Below are positions 47,358 through 57,213 of a stretch of DNA of 64,000 bases, piece by piece (the stretch's first letter is position 1; the number at the start of each line of letters is the position of its first letter). This DNA comes from JAIEOG01 sp964519985 (lineage in GTDB: Bacteria > Bdellovibrionota > FAC87 > UBA2466): assembly GCA_964519985.1 (NCBI GenBank), contig CAZFMF010000006.1, positions 47,688 through 111,687 of the forward strand, read 5' to 3'. Below the pieces are notes generated by a model. That model had not been told where the DNA came from. It did no database searches and saw nothing but the letters and a program-made list of their open reading frames with translations. Made by a program: the position numbers and the translations under genes.

Positions 47358-49898
47358 TCAAAGGACGAAATTGACTAGGCGATCGGGCACGACGACCACC
47401 TTTTTTGGGGTTTGTCCCGCCAAAGCGGCCTGAACTTTCTCCGATGCCCGGGCGGTCGCTTCGAGCGCTTCTTTGCTGAGCCCCCGATCCACTTCCAGTT
47501 TGTCGCGCAGTTTACCGTTCACCTGCACCACCACCGTGATCGAAGCGTCGGTACTCAGTTTCGGATCGAAAACCGGCCAATCGGAAAGGGCGAGCAGCTT
47601 CTTTTCTCCGAGCCGCTCTGCCAACTCTTCGCCAAGGTGAGGAGCATAGGGCGAGAGGGTTTTGACAAAGAGGCGCAGTGTTTCTTTGGGCAATGTCTTG
47701 GCGCTGGTGGCTTCATTCACGAAGATCATCATCTGGGAGATCGCCGTATTGAACGCGAGCTTTTCGGTGTCGTCGCCCACCTTCTTGATCGTTTTGTGTA
47801 AGGTTTTCCAAAGTTCGGCCTCGGAGGCACCCGGGGCGTCGCTCAGTCTCTCGTTGGGGCCCCCGGTGCGCTCATCCACCACCAGGCGCCATACCCGCGC
47901 CAGAAAACGCGAGACGCCTTCGACGCCTTCCATATTCCACGGTTTGGTTTGTTCTAACGGTCCCATGAAGAGTTCGTAGAGCCGCATCGCGTCCGCGCCG
48001 TATTGGTCGATCACTTCATCGGGACTGACGACGTTGTTCTTTGACTTGGACATCTTTTCAATCTGGGCGTGCAACGGTGCACCGGTTTTTTTGACCGTGT
48101 ACTGACCTTGCGCATTTTGGATTTCCGATGGGTGGTAATACTTTCCGGCTGCGTCCTGGTAGCTTTGGCCCAGGATCATACCTTGGTTGAAAAGTTTCTG
48201 AAACGGCTCCTTCGTGTGCACCAAGCCACAATCGAAAAGCACCTTGTGCCAGAAGCGGGCATAGAGCAGGTGGAGTACCGCGTGTTCCACCCCGCCGATA
48301 TAAAGATCCACCGGTAGCCAGTAATTTTCTGCCTCTTTCGACCACGGTGCGGAAGTATTTTTCGGATCGGCAAAGCGCAGGTAATACCAGCACGATCCCG
48401 CCCATTGCGGCATGGTATTGGTTTCGCGTAGTCCCGTGCGACCGCCCGGCAATTTCACTTCGCGCCAACTCTGGGGTGCGCGCGCCAGCGGCGGCTGACC
48501 GTCTTCCGTGGGGCGGTACTCGTCAATCGCGGGAAGTTCCACCGGTAGATCATCGGGAGACAGAGTGACCACACTGCCGTCGGCTAGATGCGCGAGCGGA
48601 AAAGGTTCGCCCCAATACCGTTGTCGGGAAAAGAGCCAATCGCGGAGGCGATAGGTCACGCGCGAGGTGCCGGCTCGCTTGCTCTCCAGCCACTCGACCA
48701 TCTTGCGTTGGCCCTCGGAACTCGACAGCCCGTCGAGAAACTGCGAATTCATACAAACGCCGGCGCCGGTATGCGCTTTCGCTTCCACCGGAGCGTCTCC
48801 GCCCGAGACGACTTGCTTGATCGGCAGTCCAAACTTCACCGCAAATTCGTGATCGCGTTCGTCGTGGGCCGGTACCGCCATGATCGCGCCGGTGCCGTAA
48901 CTCATCAGCACGTAGTCGGCGATCCAGATGGGTACCCGCTCGCCGGTGACGGTATGGGCGGCGTAACTGCCGGTGAAAACCCCCGTCTTGTCTTTAGCGA
49001 GATCGGTGCGCTGCAAGTCGGTCTTGTTCTTGACCGCGCGGACATAGGCTTCGACGGCGATGCGTTGTTCGGGCTTAGTGATCGCCGGAACGATGGGATG
49101 TTCGGGCGAGAGCACACAATAGGTCACCCCGAAAAAAGTATCCGGACGTGTGGTGAACACGGAAAAGCTTTGCGTCGATCCCTCAATGGAAAAACGGATC
49201 TCGGCGCCGAGTGATTTGCCGATCCACTCGCGTTGCATGTCCTTCACGCCCTCCGGCCAATCGACCGCGTCGAGATCCTGCAAAAGGCGTTCGGCGTAGG
49301 CCGTGATTTTGAGCATCCATTGCTTCATCGACCGACGTTCTACGGGATCGCCGGTCTCGACGTACTTTCCGTCTTTCACTTCCTCGTTGGCCAGCACGGT
49401 TCCTAGAGCGGGGCACCAGTTGACGGGCACTTCGGCGAGGTAGGCTAGGCCCTTCTCGTGCAATTTCAAAAAAATCCACTGGGTCCAGCGGTAGTAGTCA
49501 GCGTCGGTGGTGGAAAACTCGCGGTTCCAATCGTAACTGAAACCGAGGCGTTTGATCTGCCGACGGAAATTATCAATATTGGTTTTGGTGATCTTCGCCG
49601 GGTGAATGCCGTCGCGCATTGCGGCGCGCTCGGCAGGCAAACCGAAGGCATCCCAGCCCATGGGGTGCAAAACATTGAAGCCCTTCATCCGCTTGTAGCG
49701 CGCAACGACGTCGGTGGCGGTGTAGCCCTCCGGGTGTCCGACGTGCAGTCCGGCGCCGGACGGGTAGGGAAACATATCCAGTACGTAGTACTTGGGTTTT
49801 TTCGGCAGATCCTTCACGTCGAGCGGGAGTTGAAACGCTTTCTCGTCTTCCCAACGTTTCTGCCATTTGGGTTCGATTTCCGACGGGGTGTAATGCAT
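47358..49898 (-). CDS. leuS: leucyl-tRNA synthetase
   Basis: LeuS charges tRNA-Leu. The 846-residue class I enzyme shows HVGH (residues 52-55, in the HIGH position), the CP1 editing domain (TTRPDTFFGVTYCVLSPEH) and KMSKSKNNV. I start at ATG 49898 (MHYTPSEIEPKWQKRW); a longer upstream frame to 50087 has no family support. It follows the envelope genes by 76 bp but is probably independent. Confidence 0.96.
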   Translation of the reverse strand: MHYTPSEIEPKWQKRWEDEKAFQLPLDVKDLPKKPKYYVLDMFPYPSGAGLHVGHPEGYTATDVVARYKRMKGFNVLHPMGWDAFGLPAERAAMRDGIHPAKITKTNIDNFRRQIKRLGFSYDWNREFSTTDADYYRWTQWIFLKLHEKGLAYLAEVPVNWCPALGTVLANEEVKDGKYVETGDPVERRSMKQWMLKITAYAERLLQDLDAVDWPEGVKDMQREWIGKSLGAEIRFSIEGSTQSFSVFTTRPDTFFGVTYCVLSPEHPIVPAITKPEQRIAVEAYVRAVKNKTDLQRTDLAKDKTGVFTGSYAAHTVTGERVPIWIADYVLMSYGTGAIMAVPAHDERDHEFAVKFGLPIKQVVSGGDAPVEAKAHTGAGVCMNSQFLDGLSSSEGQRKMVEWLESKRAGTSRVTYRLRDWLFSRQRYWGEPFPLAHLADGSVVTLSPDDLPVELPAIDEYRPTEDGQPPLARAPQSWREVKLPGGRTGLRETNTMPQWAGSCWYYLRFADPKNTSAPWSKEAENYWLPVDLYIGGVEHAVLHLLYARFWHKVLFDCGLVHTKEPFQKLFNQGMILGQSYQDAAGKYYHPSEIQNAQGQYTVKKTGAPLHAQIEKMSKSKNNVVSPDEVIDQYGADAMRLYELFMGPLEQTKPWNMEGVEGVSRFLARVWRLVVDERTGGPNERLSDAPGASEAELWKTLHKTIKKVGDDTEKLAFNTAISQMMIFVNEATSAKTLPKETLRLFVKTLSPYAPHLGEELAERLGEKKLLALSDWPVFDPKLSTDASITVVVQVNGKLRDKLEVDRGLSKEALEATARASEKVQAALAGQTPKKVVVVPDRLVNFVL

Positions 49899-50064
49899 GC
49901 GCCGTAGAGTAAAGCCGTCGCGCTCAAAAAAGCCAAGTCGCGCGACTAGTTTTTTTGTCGGAAACGGTTTTCGGACTCCGCGGCTCGGTTTGCGGTCGAG
50001 TCTCCGTGGTTTCCCGCAGCCGGTTTTCGGCATGGCCTTGCAGAACGCTTGTGAGGAGGTGGAA

Positions 50065-51237
50065 ATGTTTCCTTGGTTGATCTTCATCTTTCTCAGCGCC
50101 TGCGGCCGTTCCCCCGCGCCGGCGGTGTCCGTTGCGCCCCCTTCATCAGAAACCGCGGCCTCGCCGTCCGCGCCCGCACGGGCGGAAATGCCCGAAGTGA
50201 GGTTCGCGGTCGTCCCTCTAGAAGCGCTCGGTGCTTACCGGGTCGATCTCCACTGGACTGCCCCGAGCGGTCGCAGGGAATTCTGGGTGGAAAGGCGCCG
50301 GGGATTCGAAAAGCGGGTCATCGCCAATCTGGAGGGGGTGTTGCAGTGGAGCGACACCGAGGTATGGCCGGGACAGACATTTGCTTACTCGGTGACCGCG
50401 CGCGAAGAGGATTCGAGTTGGGAGTTGGGAACGGTCGAAGTAAAAATTCCCGTCGATAAAACACTGGGGACGGGTGAGCACGTTTGGGATTTCGATGTGC
50501 CAATGGGGCGCCTGCATTTGGAAAAAGGCGCGGTGATTCGTCTGGGCGAAAGGGATTTAGATCTCGACCTTCTCGAACTGCGATCGGAGGGCGGGCGCAT
50601 CGAAACGTGGCCGACCGGTAGCCTTGCCGCGGCGGATGGGGCTCGCGGCGGTCGCATTCGGATTCGTGCGGTTGCGGCGCAGGGGGCAATTGATTTGATT
50701 TCCCGCGGGCAGAATGGCGCGGCCGGCAGCGCGGGCGCCGAAGGCCCGCCCGGTAATCCGGGGGCGCCCGGCCAGGTCGCGGCGTATGAAATGGATTTTC
50801 AACGTCTGAATTTGATCCAGCGACGCATCTTGCCCGGGTTGGAACGCGACGCCTACGTTATCAAATCGGCCGCCATTCCGCCTGGGGCGGGTCGCGATGG
50901 CGGGACCGGAGGAAATGGCAAAGACGGTTGGCGCGGGGGTGACTCCGGCGGGGTGAGATTGGAAATCCAAAACGCGGGACCGTTTCTACCTACGCTGATT
51001 TCCGAAGGGGGGCTCGGCGGAGCCGGGGGTGCGGGGGGACGTGGAGGGCCGGGGGGCGCGAGCGGCCTTTGGCAGGGAAACGATGGGGGATTGCCGGCGA
51101 AATACCAACCCCGCTACGAGCCTCCCGCCCCGGGAAAAGCGGGCGCGGCGGGTCTGGATGGGAAGCCCGGGACGGCGGGAAAGGCGGGCCCGATCTGTTT
51201 TCGAGTGGCGGGAAAACCGGTGCGGGGTTGCGACTAG
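50065..51237 (+). CDS. collagen-like Gly-rich lipoprotein
   Basis: The 390-residue product starts with a short lipoprotein signal (FPWLIFIFLSAC, Cys about 13). A fibronectin-like region (about 50-140) is followed by a beta-rich part, then Gly-X-Y blocks: GAAGSAGAEGPPGNPGAPG, GRDGGTGGNGKDGWRGGDS, GGLGGAGGAGGRGGPGG and GKAGAAGLDGKPGTAGKAG. Cys386 and a second Cys close the C-terminus. It starts after GAGGAGG. Its end overlaps the convergent Ig-repeat gene by four bases. It is a likely surface or periplasmic structural protein. Confidence 0.78.
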   Translation: MFPWLIFIFLSACGRSPAPAVSVAPPSSETAASPSAPARAEMPEVRFAVVPLEALGAYRVDLHWTAPSGRREFWVERRRGFEKRVIANLEGVLQWSDTEVWPGQTFAYSVTAREEDSSWELGTVEVKIPVDKTLGTGEHVWDFDVPMGRLHLEKGAVIRLGERDLDLDLLELRSEGGRIETWPTGSLAAADGARGGRIRIRAVAAQGAIDLISRGQNGAAGSAGAEGPPGNPGAPGQVAAYEMDFQRLNLIQRRILPGLERDAYVIKSAAIPPGAGRDGGTGGNGKDGWRGGDSGGVRLEIQNAGPFLPTLISEGGLGGAGGAGGRGGPGGASGLWQGNDGGLPAKYQPRYEPPAPGKAGAAGLDGKPGTAGKAGPICFRVAGKPVRGCD

Positions 51238-54095
51238 GGCGCCGCAATCTTGCCCTTGCCCTTAAATTCTACGGTCTCGCGCCCGTTGGTCACTTCCACG
51301 ACAAAATCGAAATCGCCGGACCCGACCGGAATGCCGGCAAACTCACCGGTGGGGCGCAAGAGCAACCATTTGGGTCCGTTGACCAGGCGATACTTCAGGC
51401 CCGAGTCGTTTCCGAAGACGGGGAAGAGGCTATAGGCGAAGAGCTCTCCGGGGTACGCGTCGGGTAAGCGAATCGGATTTTGCTTCGGGGTGGGGCGCGC
51501 CGACATGGGCTGAACCTTTACCATCGCCACGGCTTCGGCGAGCTCCCGTTCGGCGTCGAGGACTCGCACCACGACCTTGGCCTCACCCACGTCGCCCTTT
51601 TCGGGGCGGCCGAAGACCTGCCCGTTCGGTGCGACGATGACCCACGCCGGGCCTTGAACCTTCTCAAACGTCAGTTTGTCCAAGGGGTCGGGGTCGGTGG
51701 CATAGCGGGCCACGGTGGTTTTTAGGTTATCGCCCGCGCGCAAGGAGCCGAGCTCCATTTGATTTTGCGTCCAGGAGGGTGGTTTGTTTTTCGCCAGCAC
51801 GTGGATCGTGATCTCGGTTTGGGCGGCGAGTTTGTCATTGGCCACGGAGATGAGGGCTTCGACTTCACCGATTGCTTCATCGGTCGGTTGTCCGTGGAGG
51901 GCACCCTCGGGACCGACGGTAAGCCAGCTCGGGCCTTTTTTCAGTTCGAAGCGGATCGGGAGGCCATCTAAGTCTTTGGCTTTACCGGCCAGCGTGTCCT
52001 TGAAGGTTTCCCGCGCTTTGGCCCGGAAGACGAAGGGACCGCTGTTCCAAACCGGCGGCCGCGGATCGCGGTCGAAGTGGACGCTGCCGGTGGCGGTCGC
52101 CTTGGTTTCGGCGTCGACAATTTCCACGGTGAGCCCGTGATCTCCAATTTCTTTAAATCCACCGGTGAACGTGATCTCACCGTCGGGAGTCAGCTGTACC
52201 CACGCGGCACCTTTGGGATCGAGCAATGTGAACTTGAGGCGATCCGAATCGGCGTCGCTCACGTATTCTTTACGACTCAAATCAAATCGACAGGGCGAAC
52301 GTTCCTTACAGGAAAACTTCCAACCCTCCGCCCGAACCACCGGTGGGTGGTTCGTGACCTTGACGTCCAAGGTGATTCGCTTTTCCGAGGCCATTTCCCC
52401 GTTGTCGGCAAGGAGCTCGATGCGCTGCTTTCCACCCTGAGCATCGGTCGGTTCCCCGGAGAGGTCCCCGGAGGGCGAAACCAGGAGCCATTCGGGACCA
52501 CTCTTCTTGGTGATCTTGATCGCTTTGCCGTCGAGGTCTTTCACGTAGGTGGCGGTGGGGATCTTGAAGGCCTCGCGGGTTTGGACCTTGAACGCAAGAT
52601 CTTGCTCCACCCAGACCGGCGCGCGCGGGTTGCGCTGCACGATCAAGGTGACCGGAATCTCCGCACTGGCTTCCCGATCTTTGGCGGCAATCGTGAACTG
52701 GTAGGTCCCAATATGGGCGAACTGGGGCCCCAGCGAAAGCTCACCGGAAAGGTGCAGGCTCGCAAAAGGGGGGAGTTTCGTTGCGGTGTAAAAAAGCGGT
52801 TCGTTATCGCCGTCGTTCACAAGCCCCAGTTCAGGAAGCTTGAGGCGAGTGATTTCCCGCTCCTTCACGGTCTGTTCGAGTGCTTTGATTAACTGAGGCG
52901 GGTAATTCTTTTTCGTAATCGTGAACGCAAAGGTTTGTTCGTTTGCCGCCACATCATTGGCCGCCCTCACGACCAAGGGCGTTTGCCCGGCATCCGCGTC
53001 GGCGGGGGTTCCGCTCAGCTCTCCCTGCGGCGAGAGCGTAAGCCACGCCGGACCACTGACTTTGGTCAGAGTGATGGGCAACCCATCTAAGTCTTTGACC
53101 AGCTTTCCGATCGAGGCCTTGAACGGTTCGCGCGTCTTAAGATTCGAAACTGGGATGGTTTTGTCCCAGACGGGGCCCCGCGGGTTGCGTTCCACCTGGA
53201 TCACGATTTTTCCGGCGGTGGTCAGCTGGCCGTCCGTGACCGTGAAGGCCACGGTGTGACTGCCGATTTGTTTAAAGCCCGGGTTCGCGTCGAGAATTCC
53301 TTTTTCCGATAACGCGTACCAAGCGGCGGGGGTTTTGAGGGAAAAACTCAGTTTGTCGTCAGAATTGCGGTCGGTGGTCCAGATTTTGAGATCGAGTTTG
53401 AGGGGTTCGCGTTCCTTAATCTTCTGGGGATCCATCGCCACCAGAGTGGGAGCGTAGTTTTTTTGGATCACCTTTCCGGCCAGCGTCAGCCCGGATTGGG
53501 TTTGCCCATCACGGATCTCAATGGTTGCGGTGTAGGGACCAAAACTCCCTTCCGCCGGCGTCCCGCTGATCTTTCCCTTGGCGTCAACGAGGAGCCACTC
53601 CGGGCCCGCCGTTTTATGGAAACTGATTTTGTCCCCGTCCGGATCGGACGCGAGTTCCGCGACACTGAACTTCAACGCTTTGAGCTCCACGACTTCAGGC
53701 AGCTCGAGACGTGCCTTCGTCCATTTTGGGGCCCGGTTTTCCACGCTCAGAGTGCACTTTACCGTCGCGCGGTGCTTGGCGTCCCGGGCTTCGATCTGCC
53801 AAGTCTGCTCGCCCTGATCCTTGGCCGTCGGAGTGCCGGAAAAAAGGCCATCGGCATCGAGTTTCAACCACTTCGGCCCACTGCCGGGGACGAGCCGGAA
53901 GGTGAGGGGATCGCCGTCCGGATCCTTTACCGCCGCGCGGGGCAGGCGGGCGTCATAGCGCGAGCCGCGGTGGGCTGCCCTAAGCTTTAGCTCCGTTTCC
54001 GCCCATTCCGGGGCCAGGTTCGGGGCCTTCTTGGGCTTGGGGTCCAGGGCAAAACTGGTCAGGGAAAGCAGGGCGAAGCAAAAGAGGGTGCGCAT
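51234..54095 (-). CDS. secreted protein with ten Ig/cadherin-like repeats
   Basis: The 953-residue protein has a signal peptide (LFCFALLSLTSFA) and ten tandem modules of about 92 residues. Each module has PVW or PxW near its start, a DLDGxPI/DPDGDxL turn, GPxWLxxxPxGxLSGxP and a closing strand, as in putative-Ig (He_PIG)/dystroglycan cadherin-like domains. The acidic turns suggest calcium binding. There is no membrane anchor or sorting signal, so it is periplasmic or exported further. The start is ATG 54095. It is divergent from pckA. Confidence 0.85.
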   Translation of the reverse strand: MRTLFCFALLSLTSFALDPKPKKAPNLAPEWAETELKLRAAHRGSRYDARLPRAAVKDPDGDPLTFRLVPGSGPKWLKLDADGLFSGTPTAKDQGEQTWQIEARDAKHRATVKCTLSVENRAPKWTKARLELPEVVELKALKFSVAELASDPDGDKISFHKTAGPEWLLVDAKGKISGTPAEGSFGPYTATIEIRDGQTQSGLTLAGKVIQKNYAPTLVAMDPQKIKEREPLKLDLKIWTTDRNSDDKLSFSLKTPAAWYALSEKGILDANPGFKQIGSHTVAFTVTDGQLTTAGKIVIQVERNPRGPVWDKTIPVSNLKTREPFKASIGKLVKDLDGLPITLTKVSGPAWLTLSPQGELSGTPADADAGQTPLVVRAANDVAANEQTFAFTITKKNYPPQLIKALEQTVKEREITRLKLPELGLVNDGDNEPLFYTATKLPPFASLHLSGELSLGPQFAHIGTYQFTIAAKDREASAEIPVTLIVQRNPRAPVWVEQDLAFKVQTREAFKIPTATYVKDLDGKAIKITKKSGPEWLLVSPSGDLSGEPTDAQGGKQRIELLADNGEMASEKRITLDVKVTNHPPVVRAEGWKFSCKERSPCRFDLSRKEYVSDADSDRLKFTLLDPKGAAWVQLTPDGEITFTGGFKEIGDHGLTVEIVDAETKATATGSVHFDRDPRPPVWNSGPFVFRAKARETFKDTLAGKAKDLDGLPIRFELKKGPSWLTVGPEGALHGQPTDEAIGEVEALISVANDKLAAQTEITIHVLAKNKPPSWTQNQMELGSLRAGDNLKTTVARYATDPDPLDKLTFEKVQGPAWVIVAPNGQVFGRPEKGDVGEAKVVVRVLDAERELAEAVAMVKVQPMSARPTPKQNPIRLPDAYPGELFAYSLFPVFGNDSGLKYRLVNGPKWLLLRPTGEFAGIPVGSGDFDFVVEVTNGRETVEFKGKGKIAAP

Positions 54096-54162
54096 AGCTA
54101 AAGAGTATGCCAAAGCGACCAGCGCAACGCATCATGCGCCCCGTCTAAACCCGCGAGGTGCT

Positions 54163-54191
54163 TTGAGCTTTTGTCCGAGTTTTGTTATGAA
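54163..54191 (+). promoter_or_regulatory. candidate sigma-70 promoter for pckA
   Basis: TTGAGC (54163-54168) and TATGAA (54186-54191), spaced by 17 bp, lie 24 bp before the pckA start and its GAGGAGG ribosome site. Confidence 0.5.
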
Positions 54192-54215
54192 TGCCGTTTG
54201 GGGTGAGGAGGCAAC

Positions 54216-55802
54216 ATGGCTCGCAAAGTTAGTTTAAACCACTACGACATCAACGTCCCTAACGTGTACTGCAATCCGGATCCGGCTTTTCTGTATGAAG
54301 AGGCCATTCGATTTGATCCCGGCTCGGTCATCACGCGCTCGGGGGCGCTGGTCGCCTACTCCGGGGAAAAGACGGGCCGTAGTCCCAAGGACAAGCGCAT
54401 TGTGGATCACCCGCAAAGCTCGGACAACGTCTGGTGGGGCAACGTCAATATCAAGATCGACGAACACACTTTTGCGGTCAATCGCGAGCGCGCGGTGGAT
54501 TTTCTCAACACGCGCCGCCAAATCTACGTGATTGACGGCTTTGCGGGTTGGGATCCGCAGTACCAGATCAAGGTGCGCGTGATTTGCTCGCGCCCCTACC
54601 ACGCGCTGTTCATGCACAATATGTTGATCCGGCCGACCGCCGCGCAATTGGAAACGTTTGGCAATCCGGACTACGTGATCTTTAACGCCGGGCACTTTCC
54701 GGCCAATCGTTTGACGTCGGGAATGACGTCCAAAACCAGCATCGATTTCTCTTTCGAGAAGCAGGAGATCGTCATCCTGGGTACGGAGTACGCCGGCGAA
54801 ATGAAAAAGGGCGTATTCACGGTGATGAATTACCTGATGCCGAAACGAGGGATTTTGTCGATGCATTGCTCGGCCAACGAGGGGGCCAAGAAAGATGTGA
54901 GTCTCTTCTTCGGCCTGTCCGGCACGGGCAAGACGACCCTCTCCGCCGACCCACGCCGCAAACTCATCGGTGACGATGAACATTGCTGGACGGACACGGG
55001 CATTTTCAATATCGAGGGCGGCTGCTACGCCAAATGCATCAATCTCACACGCGAATCGGAACCGGAAATTTTTGATTCGATCCGCTACGGCGCCTTGCTC
55101 GAGAACGTGGTGGTGGAGCCCAGTACCCGAACCGTGAAGTACGAAGAAGCCACCCTGACCGAGAACACCCGGGCGAGCTATCCGATCGAGTACATCCAAA
55201 ACGCGAAAGTACCCTGTGTCGGTGGGCACCCCAAAAACATCGTCTTTTTGACCGCCGATGCGTTCGGCGTTTTACCGCCGATTAGCAAACTGACGCCGGA
55301 ACAAGCGATGTACCATTTCATCAGTGGGTACACGGCGAAGGTTGCCGGAACGGAGATGGGGGTGAAGGAGCCGGAAGCGACCTTCTCGGCTTGTTTTGGG
55401 GCGGCCTTCATGGTCTGGCACCCCAATAAGTACGCCGAGATCCTGGCCGAGCGGATGCGACGCGAAGGGTGCCACGCGTGGTTGATCAACACGGGTTGGA
55501 GCGGCGGACCATACGGCATCGGTAAGCGCATGAAGCTCGCTTACACTCGCGCCATGATCGACGCCATTCACTCCGGCGAGTTGGAAGGCTGCGCGTTCGA
55601 GGAAGACCCCGTCTTCGGAGTGCAGATTCCGAAAGGGGTACCGGGGGTGCCGGCGGAAGTTCTCGTGCCGCGCCAAACTTGGTCGGACGGGGCCGCGTAC
55701 GACGCGATGGCGGCAAAACTGGCCGGATTGTTCAAAGAAAACTTCAAAAAGTTTTCGGCGGGCGTCACCGATCCCAAAGTGCTCGAAGCGGGGCCGGCGT
55801 AA
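54216..55802 (+). CDS. pckA: phosphoenolpyruvate carboxykinase (ATP)
   Basis: PckA converts oxaloacetate and ATP to phosphoenolpyruvate, the entry to gluconeogenesis and suited to growth on amino acids. The 528-residue protein has the kinase P-loop GLSGTGKT (233-240), the metal-binding IGDDEHCW (251-258) and the RSPKDK substrate segment. Length and motifs fit the ATP-dependent family. The membrane glycosyltransferase-like gene starts 6 bp after its stop. Confidence 0.96.
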   Translation: MARKVSLNHYDINVPNVYCNPDPAFLYEEAIRFDPGSVITRSGALVAYSGEKTGRSPKDKRIVDHPQSSDNVWWGNVNIKIDEHTFAVNRERAVDFLNTRRQIYVIDGFAGWDPQYQIKVRVICSRPYHALFMHNMLIRPTAAQLETFGNPDYVIFNAGHFPANRLTSGMTSKTSIDFSFEKQEIVILGTEYAGEMKKGVFTVMNYLMPKRGILSMHCSANEGAKKDVSLFFGLSGTGKTTLSADPRRKLIGDDEHCWTDTGIFNIEGGCYAKCINLTRESEPEIFDSIRYGALLENVVVEPSTRTVKYEEATLTENTRASYPIEYIQNAKVPCVGGHPKNIVFLTADAFGVLPPISKLTPEQAMYHFISGYTAKVAGTEMGVKEPEATFSACFGAAFMVWHPNKYAEILAERMRREGCHAWLINTGWSGGPYGIGKRMKLAYTRAMIDAIHSGELEGCAFEEDPVFGVQIPKGVPGVPAEVLVPRQTWSDGAAYDAMAAKLAGLFKENFKKFSAGVTDPKVLEAGPA

Positions 55803-55808
55803 GCCGCG

Positions 55809-57203
55809 ATGAAGCGGATTGCGATCGCCCTGGTGGTTTTGGGCGCGTTACGGCTGCTTTGGCCGGGCGATATTTATTTCATCCACGACGAAATGCTCTT
55901 GCTCCGGCAGGCGCGGGAAGAAAACCGGACCGGGGTGTCCACGCCCCATGGCTTGAAGGGTTCCCGCGGCGTGGCCTACGGTCCGCTGCCGGTCGTTATT
56001 TACCGGGGATTGATGCAGGTTTCGGATGCGCCGATCGCCTGGGCGGTGACGAAATCGGTATTTATCACCGTGGTGACGGTCCTTTCGATCCTGGGTTTGT
56101 TGTGGCTGTTTCCGACTATCCCGCGCTGGTGTGGGCTAATCCCGCTGTTGAGTCCCTACCTTTGGTTTTACACCCGCGATCTTTGGGACAATTCCTTCAA
56201 CGTGGCGTGGACGGCGGCGCTCTTTGTGGCCTACCTGACCTTCTTGAAAACGCACCGGCGGCGCTGGTTAGCGGTGGCCGGAGTCTGCGCGGTGGCCGCC
56301 TTTCAAACCCATCTGCTCGCGGTACCCTTGATTGCGGCGATCGGCTTGCACTTTTTGGTTTACGAAAGGGCCTGGCTGCGGGGCCACGCGATCTTTGTCG
56401 CCGCAATCTGGCTCTTCGCTCTGGTGGCTTCCGGGCGGTACCTTGCCTACCTTTTGCACTCGACCGGCGAAGCGTCGAGTTTCGGTTTCCGCGTGGCTTC
56501 GGTGAGTTTCGCATTGTTGGGGGCGCGGCTCTTCTCCGGGCTGGCTTTGGAGTATTTTCTAGGGTGGGGCTGGTTTTGGGACGGCCCTTGGTTCTTGCGC
56601 TGGATGCCCACGTTGGCAGTGGGCCTCACCTCGTTCGCCTTTATTCCCACCTTTTGCGGACTCTGGGGAGTTCTGCGGCGATTGGCCGAGCCCAAACGGG
56701 ATCTGGGTTTTCACGCCGCCTTCGTCACCGTCATTGCCCTAATGGGCCATTTGCTGCTGGTGACCGTGAATGGTTTGGTAAGTCACCCGCACTACTACAA
56801 TGCCGTTTGGATCCTTTTCTTCTATTGTTTCGGCGCGGGAATGGCGCACCTCGGCCGGCGGCGCGCGTGGCGCGTGGCTGGAATCACGTACGCTTTTGCC
56901 CTCGCGGGCGTGCTCTTTTTTCAAGTAGAACGTCTGCACCGCTACCAGGGGAATCGCGAAATCAAACACGGCTCTTCCCTCCGTGAGCAGCTCCGGGCCG
57001 CCCGCCATTGGCGTTGCCATCCGGAACTGCCGTTGGTGGACGAACGGCGCTATGCGACCGGGGGTTTTGAATTTCTGCGCGAGATTTCAGAAGTCGATCC
57101 GGTCATCTGTGGGGGACAACCGCCGGCTCACCGATTTGTCCTGCGCTACCGTCATCCCGAAGATCCGTGGGATGGAAAATTGGAATGGATTCCCTCTAAC
57201 TAG
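55809..57203 (+). CDS. polytopic GT39-like glycosyltransferase
   Basis: The 464-residue protein has about ten hydrophobic helices. An acidic motif in its first external loop (YFIHDEMLLLRQA) is at the place of the catalytic Asp/Glu of GT-C enzymes such as ArnT and PMT. A periplasmic C-terminal part of about 80 residues follows. It would move a sugar from a polyprenyl carrier to lipid or protein. The assignment is by topology and this motif only. Confidence 0.6.
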   Translation: MKRIAIALVVLGALRLLWPGDIYFIHDEMLLLRQAREENRTGVSTPHGLKGSRGVAYGPLPVVIYRGLMQVSDAPIAWAVTKSVFITVVTVLSILGLLWLFPTIPRWCGLIPLLSPYLWFYTRDLWDNSFNVAWTAALFVAYLTFLKTHRRRWLAVAGVCAVAAFQTHLLAVPLIAAIGLHFLVYERAWLRGHAIFVAAIWLFALVASGRYLAYLLHSTGEASSFGFRVASVSFALLGARLFSGLALEYFLGWGWFWDGPWFLRWMPTLAVGLTSFAFIPTFCGLWGVLRRLAEPKRDLGFHAAFVTVIALMGHLLLVTVNGLVSHPHYYNAVWILFFYCFGAGMAHLGRRRAWRVAGITYAFALAGVLFFQVERLHRYQGNREIKHGSSLREQLRAARHWRCHPELPLVDERRYATGGFEFLREISEVDPVICGGQPPAHRFVLRYRHPEDPWDGKLEWIPSN

Positions 57204-57213
57204 GGGGTCGACG

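Noticed and set aside
49936..49947. AGTCGCGCGACT palindrome followed by a T-run as a terminator
   Set aside because: It lies between divergent genes, where no transcript would end. The six-base half-stem without loop is weak.
49899..50087. N-terminal extension of leuS
   Set aside because: LeuS homologues begin near MHYTPSEIEPKWQ. The extra codons are divergent-promoter sequence.
55679..56986. 435-codon plus-strand frame across pckA and the glycosyltransferase gene
   Set aside because: Both real genes in other frames have clear family or topology support. This one is Arg/Gly-rich without any domain.
56983..57213. Upstream extension of the S18 frame
   Set aside because: It lies within the membrane-protein gene. 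A GTG at 57214 with AGGGGG six bases before it explains the start.
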